Origin: Tetracentron sinense
Taxonomy: Eukaryota > Streptophyta > Magnoliopsida > Trochodendrales > Trochodendraceae
Direction: 5' to 3'
DNA length: 64,000 nucleotides
NCBI GenBank assembly: GCA_015143295.1
Contig: CM026557.1
Location: forward strand, 31,939,965-32,003,964
Part shown: positions 53,301-58,740 of the stretch, piece by piece
Position numbering within the stretch: position 1 is the first letter of the stretch
How the letters are laid out: each line of letters starts with the position of its first letter
Notes under the pieces: model-generated
What the model was told of the DNA's origin: nothing
The model's input: the letters and a program-made list of their open reading frames with translations, nothing else
Databases searched by the model: none
Translations under genes and position numbers: made by a program

Positions 53301-55807
53301 CTAACTTAAGAATACTTCTAAAATAAGAACTAAAACTACTATTAGACTCTAACTAGTCAACTCAACAAGTAGAAGTCCGAAAATTACTATTAATAGTATA
53401 TAAAAAAGGGCTTTTCTATCTCTAAACAACTAAAATATTCCTATGTAGAATTCTAAATGAAATAACCCTAGCAAACGAATAATTCCAAAACTGCTACTAG
53501 TTACCAAACTGCAACAGATTTTGGAAGAAATACTATTTCTCTCAAATTAGTAGGTTTTCCACAATCTCCTTGAGCTGCCCCTTATGGAATGTGAGCCATG
53601 CCTTGCAGCTGGATAAGGTGGACCAGGTGGGTCCATGTGGAGCCTACACCAGAAAACCCTAGATATGTTGACCTTCTTAAGGTTATTGTGAAACTTGGTG
53701 GTTGTTTCGATTATTCACCTATTGAGCCATGTCACCAGCCAAACTTTTTATATGGAGGCCCTCTCCCACAAATTAGAGTAAGTACCATTCTCTTTTGTTG
53801 ATCAAATAAAGGGTCACATGAAGTGGTCAGCATCTCCCAACATATAAAGATATCCTGAAATGTCTAAAAATGATTGACAAGTGCACTTGCTTTCCTAGCC
53901 GTATATTTGATGTTTATAAACTTAAATCTCACACAATTCGCTCTTTACTCTTAAAGATGTTGGCAATTATTTATTGGAATACCTTGATAAAAGAAATACA
54001 ATCCTGAAATATTTCCCAACAAAAGAATTTGTAGTTCCTTTGCTCCTTTATGTAAACTTAAAATGTATGAACTATGAACATATTCTTACTTTATGTAGGG
54101 AACGTGTTTCGTGAATGTTATTGTCCTTTATCATATCCAATATAAATTTTCTATATGCTGATAAAAGTAATAAAAAGGTTATAGAATACAATATGGTATT
54201 TCTGTCCAAATGCAATAACTGTTGGAAATGACGTAATGATGTCATACAACTTATATGACATCATTATTTCTGTAACCATGGGATTGAGTTGGTATCTTAT
54301 TTACCATTATGCAAGGACTATGTAATGTCTTTCTTCCAATATTGTTTTCTCGATTATAAATATTGAACACCTTTAATGAATTTTTCAAGGATTCCTTAAA
54401 TACTTGTCATGTGCTCAATGCTTTTTAGGTGTGTGCACCTTCATGCCATGACTGCTCCACTATGCGTGCTTGGTGGGAAGAAGACGAGGAACGAAGATGT
54501 CGTTTCTATAAGGGTGTGGTGGGGTCCAATGAGATGCCACCTTCTCAGTGTGTTCCGGAAGTTGCAAAATCCATCCTGCAGCAGCATTTTGAAGCTCCGT
54601 CAATGTGGGCAATTTTCCCTCTCCAGGACTTGTTAGCATTGAAAGAAGAATACACAACACGACCTGCAGTGGAGGAGATAATCAATGATCCCACAAATCC
54701 AAAGCACTACTGGCGATTCCGTACGTAAATATTTTATTTGTTGAGCTGCAATAGATTAACTTTACTGTGCATTATGCATGCAGTACCATTAAACTGCGCA
54801 ATCATTTCCTAAACCATTTCAGCTGTGCTCATTAGAAAATCATGGCTTAATTGCGGTGGAAATTAGGTGGGCTGGATTGTCTCTAGCTCAGTGACCAAAT
54901 GCCATACCTGAATCTGGTCCGTCTATCAATCAGGGTTAAGGTATGCTAACCTTAACCCGTATTGAACAGGTGATGTAGCTAGGTTGTTTAGCTATAGACG
55001 AAGTCTGTTTTTTGGGCTGGGTTAACCTCAACTCGGGTCAAAATTCAAATGCTCGATCAACCTGATCTGATCATTGATTGTGCTGACAAATGCCAATCCT
55101 TACCAGGAAAAAGGGAGGCAGGTTATGATAGGCTGGTGGGTCAGATCAAGGATTTCCACCCCTACAGCCCTCACTAAAACTTTCTTATGTTAAGGTGTTG
55201 GATTACCGCTAGGCCATTGATTAAACAAGCAATTAATTGCAACTATTAAATTTTCTTTAGTCCTAAGTTCTAACAATGGTCGCTATGGAAGTTGAAATGT
55301 TATTCTTCAATACAAAGTATGCAGGAAAAATAGCAGAAAACTTAATTTCCATCTCTGAAATATATAATAAAAAATGGGTTTGTAAATGAAAAAATAAAAG
55401 AACAAAAGCTCATACAATCAATGATTCTACATGGTTTTTGTATGGTTGAAATTCAATTTAGTCTTATTATTCAAACCACGATGATAGAACTGCATTGGAA
55501 AGATTTCCATTTTGATTTTGGGTTGAGATTTCGTTCATTATATATTGTGCCATCTTTCTCTTACTCAGGTGCACATGTGACGTTGGAGTCGTTGCTGGGA
55601 GATAAGGAACTTAAACTGGCCATTAAAGATCTTGTTTGCAGTAGTGGAAGATCACATCCTCCTGTAGAGGGAGTTGAAGTGCAAGGGAGTGACCACACAA
55701 CAGCTGTAGTCCCAGAGAAGCAACAGGTTTGCAGTGGGCAAGGGAGGATCTCAGTGACAACCCAGCTTAATGGAGTTCCACAAAAGGAGGCTCCTGCAGT
55801 GTCTTAA
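12523..55807 (+). CDS. DPE2: DPE2, cytosolic 4-alpha-glucanotransferase (disproportionating enzyme 2), 21 exons
   Basis: DPE2 transfers a glucosyl unit from maltose to a heteroglycan acceptor and releases glucose, in the cytosol, during night starch breakdown. Exons: 12523-12876, 14586-14703, 14830-14885, 15050-15177, 15300-15429, 15643-15839, 17272-17350, 17535-17573, 41686-41805, 41974-42075, 42288-42371, 42473-42715, 42832-42957, 43151-43225, 43358-43429, 48370-48489, 48663-48760, 48988-49147, 49256-49354, 54429-54720, 55569-55807. They sum to 2931 nt, 976 residues, with phases consistent throughout; the Arabidopsis protein is about 955. Two CBM20 domains lie at about residues 18-116 and 158-256, and GH77 from about 263. 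GH77 carboxylates by family position: Asp561 (RIDH), Glu756 (GEDLG), Asp808 (CHD). The first ATG has a good context (AGAAATGG) and there is no transit peptide, as expected. No defect is visible despite TE-laden introns. Confidence 0.96.
12877..14585 (+). other. DPE2: DPE2 intron 1
   Basis: 1709 nt, GT-AG. It contains a 539-bp hAT-like MITE (13350-13888). The rest is AT-rich single-copy-looking intron with no coding content. Confidence 0.9.
13350..13888. mobile_element. hAT-like MITE, word GAGGCTTACGCCTCG
   Basis: A perfect 8-bp target duplication GTTACGAC is at 13342-13349 and 13889-13896. The termini are CAATGTTTTAATAAATG and the complement CAATTTTTTAAAACGTG. Subterminal arrays use GAGGCTTACGCCTC, GAGGCTCGCCTCG, GGGGCGAGGC and TACGCCTTACGCC words. 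The interior is AT-rich, with (CT)n and (TA)n microsatellites near 13678-13712. No transposase is encoded. Confidence 0.85.
14586..15177 (+). CDS. DPE2: DPE2 exons 2-4 (linker and second CBM20)
   Basis: Exon 2 (14586-14703) starts after CCAG and carries the linker [10 protein letters not shown]. Exon 3 (14830-14885) and exon 4 (15050-15177) carry the second CBM20, with VYVLGSS...LGQW and FWLADC. Exon 4 ends in phase 2 after CCA ATA AA, directly before the AT-AC intron. Confidence 0.93.
15178..15299 (+). other. DPE2: DPE2 intron 4, U12-type AT-AC intron
   Basis: The protein frame requires splicing from ...CCAATAAA to TACAAGTACTGT. No GT donor exists before the in-frame stop downstream. The 5' end reads ATATCCTTTT, the U12 consensus. 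TCCTTAAC at 15281-15288 is the exact U12 branch-site consensus, about 12 nt before the terminal AC at 15298-15299. The intron is 122 nt. Removal by the minor spliceosome follows from these signals. Confidence 0.92.
15300..15839 (+). CDS. DPE2: DPE2 exons 5-6 (end of CBM20, start of GH77)
   Basis: Exon 5 (15300-15429) completes the second CBM20 and ends CGA before GTAAGT. Exon 6 (15643-15839) starts after TAAG with GAAATGCCATGG and opens the GH77 barrel: [33 protein letters not shown]. It ends in phase 2 inside a Ser codon. Confidence 0.95.
16099..17092. mobile_element. hAT-like MITE, word CGATACGGG (intron 6)
   Basis: The ends are TATGGTTTAAAAT and, inverted, CATGGTTCAAAAT. Subterminal words are CCGATACG, CAATACGGG and CCCGATACGGG on the left (about 16138-16245), and GTATCC, GTATCG and GATACG on the right (about 16960-17075). 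The target duplication is decayed and not convincing, so this is an older copy. The interior (about 16315-16720) is homologous to that of the element at 22916-24194, although the words differ. Confidence 0.75.
17272..17573 (+). CDS. DPE2: DPE2 exons 7-8
   Basis: Exon 7 (17272-17350) follows CTGCAG and encodes [13 protein letters not shown]. Exon 8 (17535-17573) has only 39 nt, 13 codons, flanked by CTGCAG and GTATTG. It is the last exon before the 24-kb intron and begins the DPE2-specific insertion that interrupts GH77. Confidence 0.92.
17600..18874. other. Intron 8, proximal part without recognised repeats
   Basis: AT-rich intronic DNA between exon 8 and the first MITE. GATAGT, CAGAT and TCTGGTGTC phrases recur at 18540-18650, which may mark a small decayed repeat. 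No coding region was found. Confidence 0.4.
18883..19345. mobile_element. hAT-like MITE, word CGAAATTTCG
   Basis: A perfect 8-bp target duplication TATGGATC (18875-18882 and 19346-19353) flanks termini CAAGGTTTGAAAT and their complement. The subterminal regions are filled with CGCGAAAT, GAAATTTCG, GATTTCGG and CCGAAATC words. A 463-bp non-coding element with an (AT)n centre. The open frames on both strands are palindrome artefacts. Confidence 0.9.
20961..21054. repeat. 47-bp tandem duplication
   Basis: Two nearly identical copies beginning GGGTATTGCTAAAGTCACTC lie head to tail inside the 1977-bp MITE. Confidence 0.85.
21130..21600. repeat. 91-bp repeat, three direct copies plus an inverted copy
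   Basis: Three direct units with a period near 91 bp start at about 21349, 21440 and 21531. Each contains TGGTTAAGATTCA and AAGGTTAAAGC. A partial inverted copy (TTAATCTTAACCATAGTT) lies at about 21264. The same word occurs at 50404 and in both arms of the inverted-repeat element at 57303-57825. Confidence 0.75.
22715..22739. repeat. Perfect stem-loop present in one TRIM LTR only
   Basis: Two 11-nt arms, TGATGAGATAC and GTATCTCATCA, are separated by GGT. The left TRIM LTR (about 20083) lacks this segment, so it was gained in one LTR or lost from the other after insertion. Confidence 0.8.
22916..24194. mobile_element. hAT-like MITE, word GCGATATC/ATATCGGCG, eroded ends
   Basis: The left end (GGTTTAAAATATC) is followed by ATATCGGCGATAT, ATATCGC and GCGATAT words (about 22930-23085). 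The right side has GTGCGATATATC (about 24168). A 12-bp direct repeat CTCAACAGGGTT flanks it at 22908-22919 and 24195-24206 within the copia RT relic. The right terminus does not show the expected inverted end. The right part is related to the 1977-bp MITE and the left interior (23140-23480) to the MITE in intron 6. Confidence 0.7.
24721..25125. repeat. Tandem duplication with a period of about 206 bp
   Basis: The unit starting CAAGGATTTGATAACC at 24721 recurs at 24927. Each unit joins a piece of the minus-strand copia RT to a segment beginning TGTGGCGACCCGAAC and ending CATAAGCAACA that looks like an LTR end. The two units differ at about a dozen positions. Confidence 0.8.
25389..25668 (+). 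repeat. 5' LTR of copia element 2
   Basis: 280 bp, starts TGTTGAATAAGG. It contains a CTT/CTCC microsatellite (about 25571-25616) followed by AACCCTAA-type phrases. The microsatellite is shorter in the 3' LTR, which explains most of the length difference. Confidence 0.88.
26182..27096 (+). pseudogene. Copia element 2 Gag
   Basis: A 304-codon open stretch. The UBN2-type Gag region includes [24 protein letters not shown] and [14 protein letters not shown] Gly/Arg-rich linker precedes a CCHC knuckle ([14 protein letters not shown]) at about residues 214-227. It continues past the usual Gag-Pol junction out of frame. Upstream gag sequence begins near 26034 in another frame. Confidence 0.8.
27097..28460 (+). 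pseudogene. Copia element 2 protease and integrase region
   Basis: The protease box reads DLGAS, where the family has D-S/T-G (about 27146). A following GAG-pre-integrase segment [14 protein letters not shown] is at 27319-27360. The integrase core Asp segment ([17 protein letters not shown]) begins near 27795. The second catalytic segment is disrupted by a G-rich tract at 27928-27958. The QQNG-like motif (NKMVWLSEK frame-shifted) is near 28038. At least four frame changes. Confidence 0.75.
28790..29546 (+). pseudogene. Copia element 2 reverse transcriptase, 5' piece
   Basis: Broken frames show [23 protein letters not shown], a degraded QLNVKN.F-HGDL and KDLG.LKYF-GI-like motifs. The frame stops at [11 protein letters not shown], where the 2.1-kb solo LTR is inserted. 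The rest of the domain resumes at 31651. Confidence 0.75.
29547..31655 (-). mobile_element. Solo LTR, copy A (2.1 kb) within copia element 2
   Basis: It spans 29552-31650, starting TGTCGTGCCCCCAAAACCCC and ending TCTCTACA on the plus strand. A perfect 5-bp target duplication GGAGG lies at 29547-29551 and 31651-31655. A TATA-like GGCTATAAATAG on the minus strand (complement near 31219-31230) sets the transcription direction. The conserved purine box is at about 29860-29950, a minisatellite at 30160-30300, and a GGTCGACC word cluster at 31311-31476. No internal retroelement genes remain. Confidence 0.92.
30160..30300. repeat. 31-bp minisatellite in solo LTR copy A
   Basis: Four units contain CGTCAATGCATAATATCATT and TTTTGTCC. 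The array starts about 610 bp from the TGTCG end of the LTR. Confidence 0.85.
31651..32428 (+). pseudogene. Copia element 2 RT end and RNase H
   Basis: The frame resumes after the solo LTR with [15 protein letters not shown] and [18 protein letters not shown], then [14 protein letters not shown] deletion or frameshift follows. RNase H continues with [39 protein letters not shown] and [10 protein letters not shown], ending near 32420 at the polypurine tract. One frameshift at about 31933 and a stop (CAT-to-TAG type) near 32231. Confidence 0.85.
32429..32668 (+). repeat. 3' LTR of copia element 2
   Basis: 240 bp, starting TGTTGATAAGGCTTTATGGG and matching 25389-25668 apart from the shortened pyrimidine microsatellite. 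Confidence 0.88.
32880..34160 (+). repeat. Ogre/Tat-like gypsy LTR sequence
   Basis: Characteristic phrases of plant Ogre/Tat-type LTR repeats appear in order: AGAGTCGCCACC (33017), GGGGAAGGTGTTAGACACCCC (33119-33139), CTCGACCGAGTTA and GCCTACGTTTGGG (33361). It ends near AGGGTGTCTACA (34154-34165). The exact ends and target duplication were not resolved. Open frames on the minus strand here show no domain. Confidence 0.45.
34258..34618. mobile_element. hAT-like MITE, word GAAACCGATACG (copy 1)
   Basis: A perfect 8-bp target duplication ATCATATC (34250-34257 and 34619-34626). The ends are CATGGAAATAAAAATCG and the complement CAAGGTTAAAAATATGG. Words CCGATACGAAA, GGACGATACATATAGG, CGATACGTATCG and TACGTATAGGTTTC lie at both ends. 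It is a close relative of 47658-47986 throughout. Confidence 0.9.
34850..35800. repeat. Large minisatellite, about 30-bp unit
   Basis: About 30 diverged units, each with a form of CAGGAAAAACACCTCTGAC followed by ATTTAACCCTGT. Units vary by short indels (for example AAAATCACC), and some pairs are identical (about 35040-35105), indicating recent local duplication. There is no separate spacer/repeat alternation. Confidence 0.92.
35801..37014. repeat. LTR-like sequence with TCGATCGGA palindrome cluster
   Basis: The sequence after the minisatellite resembles the mid-part of the solo LTR family (the ATTGAAACTCC...ATCGT region, about 35965-35995). It ends with CCGATCGG, CTGATCGATTGGAGC, TCCGATCGATCGGAC and CCAATCGATCGGAA at 36914-37018. 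The LTR continues after the LINE at 39233. Confidence 0.45.
37015..39251 (-). mobile_element. 5'-truncated L1-type LINE with target duplication
   Basis: The poly(A) tail appears as oligo(T) at 37029-37037. The target duplication CGGAAACCTCCAGATTTTT lies at 37015-37033 and 39233-39251. The element is truncated within RT at its FRPISL-type motif (complement near 39225), so only about 2.2 kb remain. This is classic target-primed reverse transcription with incomplete copying. It is nested in the LTR sequence described before and after it. Confidence 0.93.
37251..39112 (-). pseudogene. LINE reverse transcriptase (C-terminal two thirds)
   Basis: On the minus strand 39112-38570 encodes RT with [22 protein letters not shown] and an intact QYADDTILF box. 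A frameshift at about 38575 leads to 38579-37482, with [18 protein letters not shown] and the zf-RVT-type end CIMC. An in-frame TAG (about 37480) interrupts the last segment, which runs to 37251. No endonuclease domain is present. Confidence 0.9.
39252..40340. repeat. LTR-like sequence, continuation after the LINE
   Basis: Minus-strand promoter features are visible: a TATA-like complement of TTTTATAAAAAAAAG near 39957-39971 and a pyrimidine-rich leader (39780-39860). GACGTGATGCGACATGATGC-like repeats lie at 40055-40085. No gene. It is probably the distal part of the LTR that starts before the minisatellite. Confidence 0.4.
40341..40880 (+). pseudogene. Gypsy Gag relic
   Basis: The plus frame 40304-40639 contains a retrotransposon Gag segment: [30 protein letters not shown] and a KEFLGLH stretch. 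A shift at about 40620 leads to [10 protein letters not shown] and [17 protein letters not shown] sequence to about 40735. No protease or pol sequence follows. Confidence 0.8.
40881..41685. other. Intron 8, distal part
   Basis: AT-rich sequence with a small local duplication (TCTCATCTATTATTTAT at 41191 and 41243). The acceptor for exon 9 (CTGTTCAG) is preceded by a pyrimidine-rich tract. Nothing else is recognised. Confidence 0.4.
41686..43429 (+). CDS. DPE2: DPE2 exons 9-15 (GH77 core)
   Basis: Seven compact phase-0 exons encode residues 368-641. Exon 9 (41686-41805) holds [17 protein letters not shown]. Exon 10 (41974-42075) holds [15 protein letters not shown]. Exon 11 is 42288-42371. Exon 12 (42473-42715) holds [17 protein letters not shown] and [16 protein letters not shown]. 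Exon 13 (42832-42957) carries the nucleophile motif [16 protein letters not shown]. Exons 14 and 15 are 43151-43225 and 43358-43429. All introns here are 100-212 nt. Confidence 0.96.
43618..45963 (-). mobile_element. Solo LTR, copy B (2.3 kb)
   Basis: It spans 43623-45958, starting TGTCGCACCCCAAAATCCC. The target duplication ACTCA is at 43618-43622 and 45959-45963. The last bases (TCTCTTGA) correspond to TCTCTACA of copy A. The purine box is at about 43965-44020, a minisatellite at 44276-44500, a TTCGAA word cluster at 45417-45460, and a minus-strand TATA (TATATATAGTC, complement near 45328-45338). Same family and orientation as copy A. Confidence 0.88.
44276..44500. repeat. 25-bp minisatellite in solo LTR copy B
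   Basis: About nine units of CAATGACATGTAACATGATA type. The array starts about 650 bp from the TGTCG end, the same place as the unrelated array of copy A. The minus-strand open frame here is a repeat translation. Confidence 0.88.
46407..47160. other. Intron 15 spacer
   Basis: AT-rich intronic sequence with no recognisable domain or paired repeat, apart from a GCGTGCTAGCGCGCGC patch at about 46931. Confidence 0.4.
47178..47345 (+). mobile_element. Probable tRNA-derived SINE
   Basis: A pol III A-box TGGTGCAGTTGG (47181-47192) and B-box-like GTTCAACTCCC (47226-47236) are spaced as in tRNA-derived SINEs. A GGAAATTCTGAGTGGG body and a CACCCTCCATTACC end follow, then a long (AT)n tract (about 47343-47381). 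No target duplication could be assigned because both flanks are (AT)n. Confidence 0.55.
47658..47986. mobile_element. hAT-like MITE, word GAAACCGATACG (copy 2)
   Basis: A perfect 8-bp target duplication CTAGTGGT (47650-47657 and 47987-47994). It has the same ends and words as 34258-34618 (CATGGAAATAAAAATCG start; TACGTATAGGTTTCGG near the end). 329 bp, non-coding. Confidence 0.92.
48370..49354 (+). CDS. DPE2: DPE2 exons 16-19 (GH77, acid/base region)
   Basis: Exon 16 is 48370-48489. Exon 17 (48663-48760) holds [16 protein letters not shown]. Exon 18 (48988-49147) holds [12 protein letters not shown] and [12 protein letters not shown] with the predicted acid/base Glu756. Exon 19 (49256-49354) holds [17 protein letters not shown]. 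The exon 17/18 junction splits a Ser codon; the others are phase 0. Confidence 0.96.
50305..50580. mobile_element. MITE-like segment sharing the TGGTTAAGATTCACT word
   Basis: The ends, ACCTCCTTGCTGGTGGAGCG and (inverted) GAGCGATAGTCCTCCCTCCG, are weakly complementary. The middle carries GTGGTTAAGATTCACTAACC and GTTAAAGCATCTAACC, shared with 21349-21600 and 57303-57825. (AT)n lies on both sides. Confidence 0.45.
51908..53665. repeat. Diverged direct repeats, LTR-like pair
   Basis: 51908-52320 and 53255-53665 are recognisably related: TCTAAACAACTA...AAATATTCCTA, GAAATAACCC.AG.AAAC, CTGCTACTA.TTA.CAAACTGC, GGACCAG.TGG.TCCATGTGG. Between them lies 0.9 kb of non-coding sequence. This could be a small LTR element or a local duplication; no primer site was identified. 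Confidence 0.5.
52319..52343. repeat. Run of about 25 cytosines
   Basis: An uninterrupted C tract between GTG and ACTTG, in intron 19. The other member of the direct-repeat pair lacks it. Run length may be affected by sequencing error. Confidence 0.85.
54429..54720 (+). CDS. DPE2: DPE2 exon 20
   Basis: It starts after TTTTAG with [16 protein letters not shown], which holds the third catalytic Asp (808). It continues through [12 protein letters not shown] and EEYTTRP to KHYWRF. The donor is C|GTACGT, leaving one base (phase 1) so that the split Arg codon is completed by exon 21. Confidence 0.96.
55569..55807 (+). CDS. DPE2: DPE2 exon 21 (C-terminus and stop)
   Basis: It completes the conserved HVTLESLL...IKDLV-SSGR end and then a low-conservation tail of about 50 residues rich in Gly, Gln and Val, ending at TAA 55805-55807. 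The tail is longer than in Arabidopsis and accounts for part of the extra length. Confidence 0.93.
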
Positions 55808-56000
55808 GTTGCGAATGCTTTTAAATCCACAGAGAGAGAGAGATAGAGAGATTCTTCACTGCCCTTGCATTTCTCATGGGACTATGACATTTGTATTTAA
55901 GTTCTTTTCTTGGAACCTGAGGATACTAATTCTAGATAGAAACTAAAGGGGCCATTTGGCAACTCCTATCAATCTAATAAGAGCTTATTACTAGAAATTA
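55808..56000 (+). other. DPE2: DPE2 3' untranslated region
   Basis: The sequence after the stop has a (GA)n microsatellite at 55831-55850 and T-rich stretches. No canonical AATAAA is seen close to the stop, so the poly(A) site cannot be placed. Confidence 0.45.
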
Positions 56001-56295
56001 AAAACTGATTATCTTAGGTCTTGTTTTACAATAGTTTGGTTTAGTAAAATAATTTTTGGAAAAAAAAAATTTCCTAATTTATATCTTGTTTGGTAATAAT
56101 ATATACCAATAAGCACTTATTTGAGGGTCATGTGAGGTAATAGGCGTTTGAAAAAGTACTAGGACATTAAAAAATTATATCTGTAAAAAATATTAAGGAC
56201 ATAAATGTCCATTTAAAGTGAATCAAATGGGCATATGTGATATGACCAAACACACCTTTTAGTGAATAAATGGGCATATGGCCAAATACACCTTT
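55947..56295. mobile_element. Possible hAT MITE (GGGGCCATTTGGC end)
   Basis: GGGGCCATTTGGCAACTC at 55949 resembles the common plant hAT terminus. GGCCAAATACACCTTT at about 56279 resembles its decayed complement, and an internal near-duplicate (GACCAAACACACCTTT) lies at about 56245. No target duplication was confirmed. Confidence 0.4.
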
Positions 56296-57294
56296 ACCCT
56301 GACGCTAGCAAAAAAAAAAAGGGTGCTGCTACGAGCACCTCAACAATTTCTTACTCTACACCAATTTAAAAAAAACATGTATTTTATTTTGAATTTTTTT
56401 TTTTCTATGCGCATCCATATCCTAACCTTCTCCAAAATTCCATTCACAGATAGGCCGAATGCTGTTTCTCTCACTCATAGGACACCATTTCTCCCGCACG
56501 ACAGATGTAGTTTCTCCTGCTTTACAGACATCGTAATTGGATCTGTAGGCAAACGATGGTGTAATTCGATTATTGTTATTTTTTTTCGTGGGGGTAGCCA
56601 AAACTAAGAAATTGTTGAGCTTCTTGGAATTGCATACTTGAAAAAAGGTAATGTGAAATAATCTTTTAAGCCTGTCTATATTTTTATTTTCCTTATTATT
56701 GTATATTTTGTTAGGAACTCTTTTGACTTGAGGAATGTATATGTTTTGGACATTTGTTGTGTTCTTTGCTTTGAGTTTTGGACATGTTTTGAGAATATAC
56801 TCGGTCAAAATCACATGTCTGTTTGTCTTCTTGGGAATTCCTTATGATCCGTCTCGATCTGGCTTCTTTGAAACTCTCAAAGCCCAGGCGTCTTCTTCCA
56901 CTCAACCGGCGGGGGATGGTTCATATGGTGATGGCTTCCTCTTGAAATGTCGGTCATCATTACTCGAGTGTGATTTACAACACTCTTCCGTCCTCTTACA
57001 ATGAGTGAAACAACAATAGAGCTCTCATAGTCATTGTGGTCCTTCTATTCATTGACGGGATTATTCGTCTGAAACAACAATTTCTTCTTACTGTCTCGTC
57101 GTCTGAAAAGATAATGGAAGAGAACAGCATCCTTGAGTTAAGTTTCAAGTTGGGTGCATAGGCAGAAATTTATAAATATTATTTTTATTTTTTTGGTGTG
57201 CTCATAAATTATTATACATTTAATGGTGTATAGTCAGCAAATTATAAAGTTGGTATAATAAGAAAAAGTTGGTGTGCTCGAATCAGCACCCAAA
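56296..57294. other. 3' flanking sequence without recognised genes
   Basis: Short open frames exist on both strands but none shows a known domain or conserved start context. Low-complexity A and T runs are frequent. Confidence 0.4.
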
Positions 57295-57302
57295 AAAAAA
57301 TA

Positions 57303-57825
57303 GGCAACGGATTATCTCTAGCAGATGCTCAAGTTCCCATCTCGGGCACCACTCTTTGAACGAAGCATGGTAAGACATTAAGTAGGGAGTGATAGCATGC
57401 CTTGCACATTTTGTTGGGTGGTACACACACACCTCCCAAGCTTGCCACATGTCCTCTTTTACATCCATTAATCGTGGTTAAGATTCACTCATCCCTAAGG
57501 TTAAATATCTAACCATAGTTTTTTGAAAAAATATTTCATAAAAAATTAACCTTGCATATGATTCACTTACCCATGTGGTTAAATATTTGTGAAATACTTT
57601 TTTTTCTAAAAACTAAGGTTACATATTATCCTAAGGATGAGTGAATCTTAACCACGGTTAATGGATGTCAAATAGGACATGTGAAAAGCTTGGGAGGTGT
57701 GCATTACCACCCAATGGAATATGCAATGCATGCTATCACTCACCTGCTTAAATGCCTTACCACACGTTGTGCAAAAAGTGGTGCCCGAGATGGGAACTCA
57801 GGCATCTGCCAGATAATCCGTTGCG
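57303..57825. mobile_element. Long inverted-repeat MITE
   Basis: The left arm (57303 to about 57510) and right arm (about 57610-57825) are complementary for about 200 bp at roughly 85% by eye, starting GCAACGGATTATCT. They include CCCATCTCGGGCACCACT, GTGATAGCATGC and ACACCTCCCAAGCTT. An 8-bp direct repeat AAAAAATA flanks it (57295-57302, 57826-57833), though it is low in complexity. The long arms fit a foldback or Mutator-type MITE. The transcript would form a long hairpin. Confidence 0.85.
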
Positions 57826-57833
57826 AAAAAATA

Positions 57834-58740
57834 AACCTATACCCACTTTAACATAATAAGTTGTGAAATCCCATCAAGGATATCTTCTAGGAGTCTCAAT
57901 CTGACCAGTTTATCATGAATTGCAATTGGACTTGCATAATCTTGAATTGCAATTGGACTTCCATAATCCTGACTTGAAAAATAATAGATAATATAAATTA
58001 ACTTGAAATTTAGTAAAGTTGGTAGGTATAAGAAGATTGATTGAAAAACAATTTGTGGAGTGCTAATCACCCCCTTCATAATTTATTTTTCCTTTTTAGA
58101 TCGTGTTTAACCAATAAACAGTCAATATATCACCCGTAACATATGGGGTAAGGGTACACCGAATTGCAATCACTAACTACCAACCTATCATACAACTCTC
58201 ATCCTTTATTCAGGTTTGGGACTGACAATACAATGCAAAGTGGAGTATGGCAGAGTTTTTTTTTTTTGTCAGTGACAATCAAGCAGGTACAAAAAAACTT
58301 GAGCAATATATATATATAAATATATTGTAATGTTATTCTTTTATAATTAGTTACTACTAAATGAAACTCAATATAACTTAGTTTAAAATATTTAAATTGT
58401 TTTTCAATACATCTAACTTTAACATATATAGTGAATCACTGTCCTTCACGAATCTAATCTTGACAACAAACTAAAGCTTATACAGTGTCCGAATTTAAAC
58501 AACTGATTCTGATCAAGTACCCATCCTCTGATGAAAAATACAGATTCAGGAGCAATTGTTAAAATTGGAATCACTTAAATGTCTCAGGTTATCATCGATA
58601 AAATTGGATAATTCGTTGAATCGAATTTTTACCAAAGTAATATATTATTTCAAATGTCGATCTAACTTGGACTTATATTTTGCATTGGTTGTTTGACTGT
58701 TTCTTCTTCAAATCTCAAAAATTCGTATTTGAAACTTTTT
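57834..58740. other. Intergenic sequence, no gene seen
   Basis: AT-rich. A direct duplication of GGACTTGCATAATCTTGAATTGCAAT type occurs at about 57920-57970. No domain or terminal repeats. Confidence 0.4.

Larger units (their letters stand above)
49355..54428 (+). other. DPE2: DPE2 intron 19, 5.1 kb
   Basis: GT-AG intron between PSQYSYMT and VCAPSCHD. It contains diverged direct repeats, a MITE-like segment and a run of 25 C. No coding domain was found. Confidence 0.9.

Noticed and set aside
55421..55568. N-terminal extension of the last DPE2 exon
   Set aside because: The open frame runs upstream of the acceptor at 55568, but protein continuity with exon 20 fixes the exon start at 55569.
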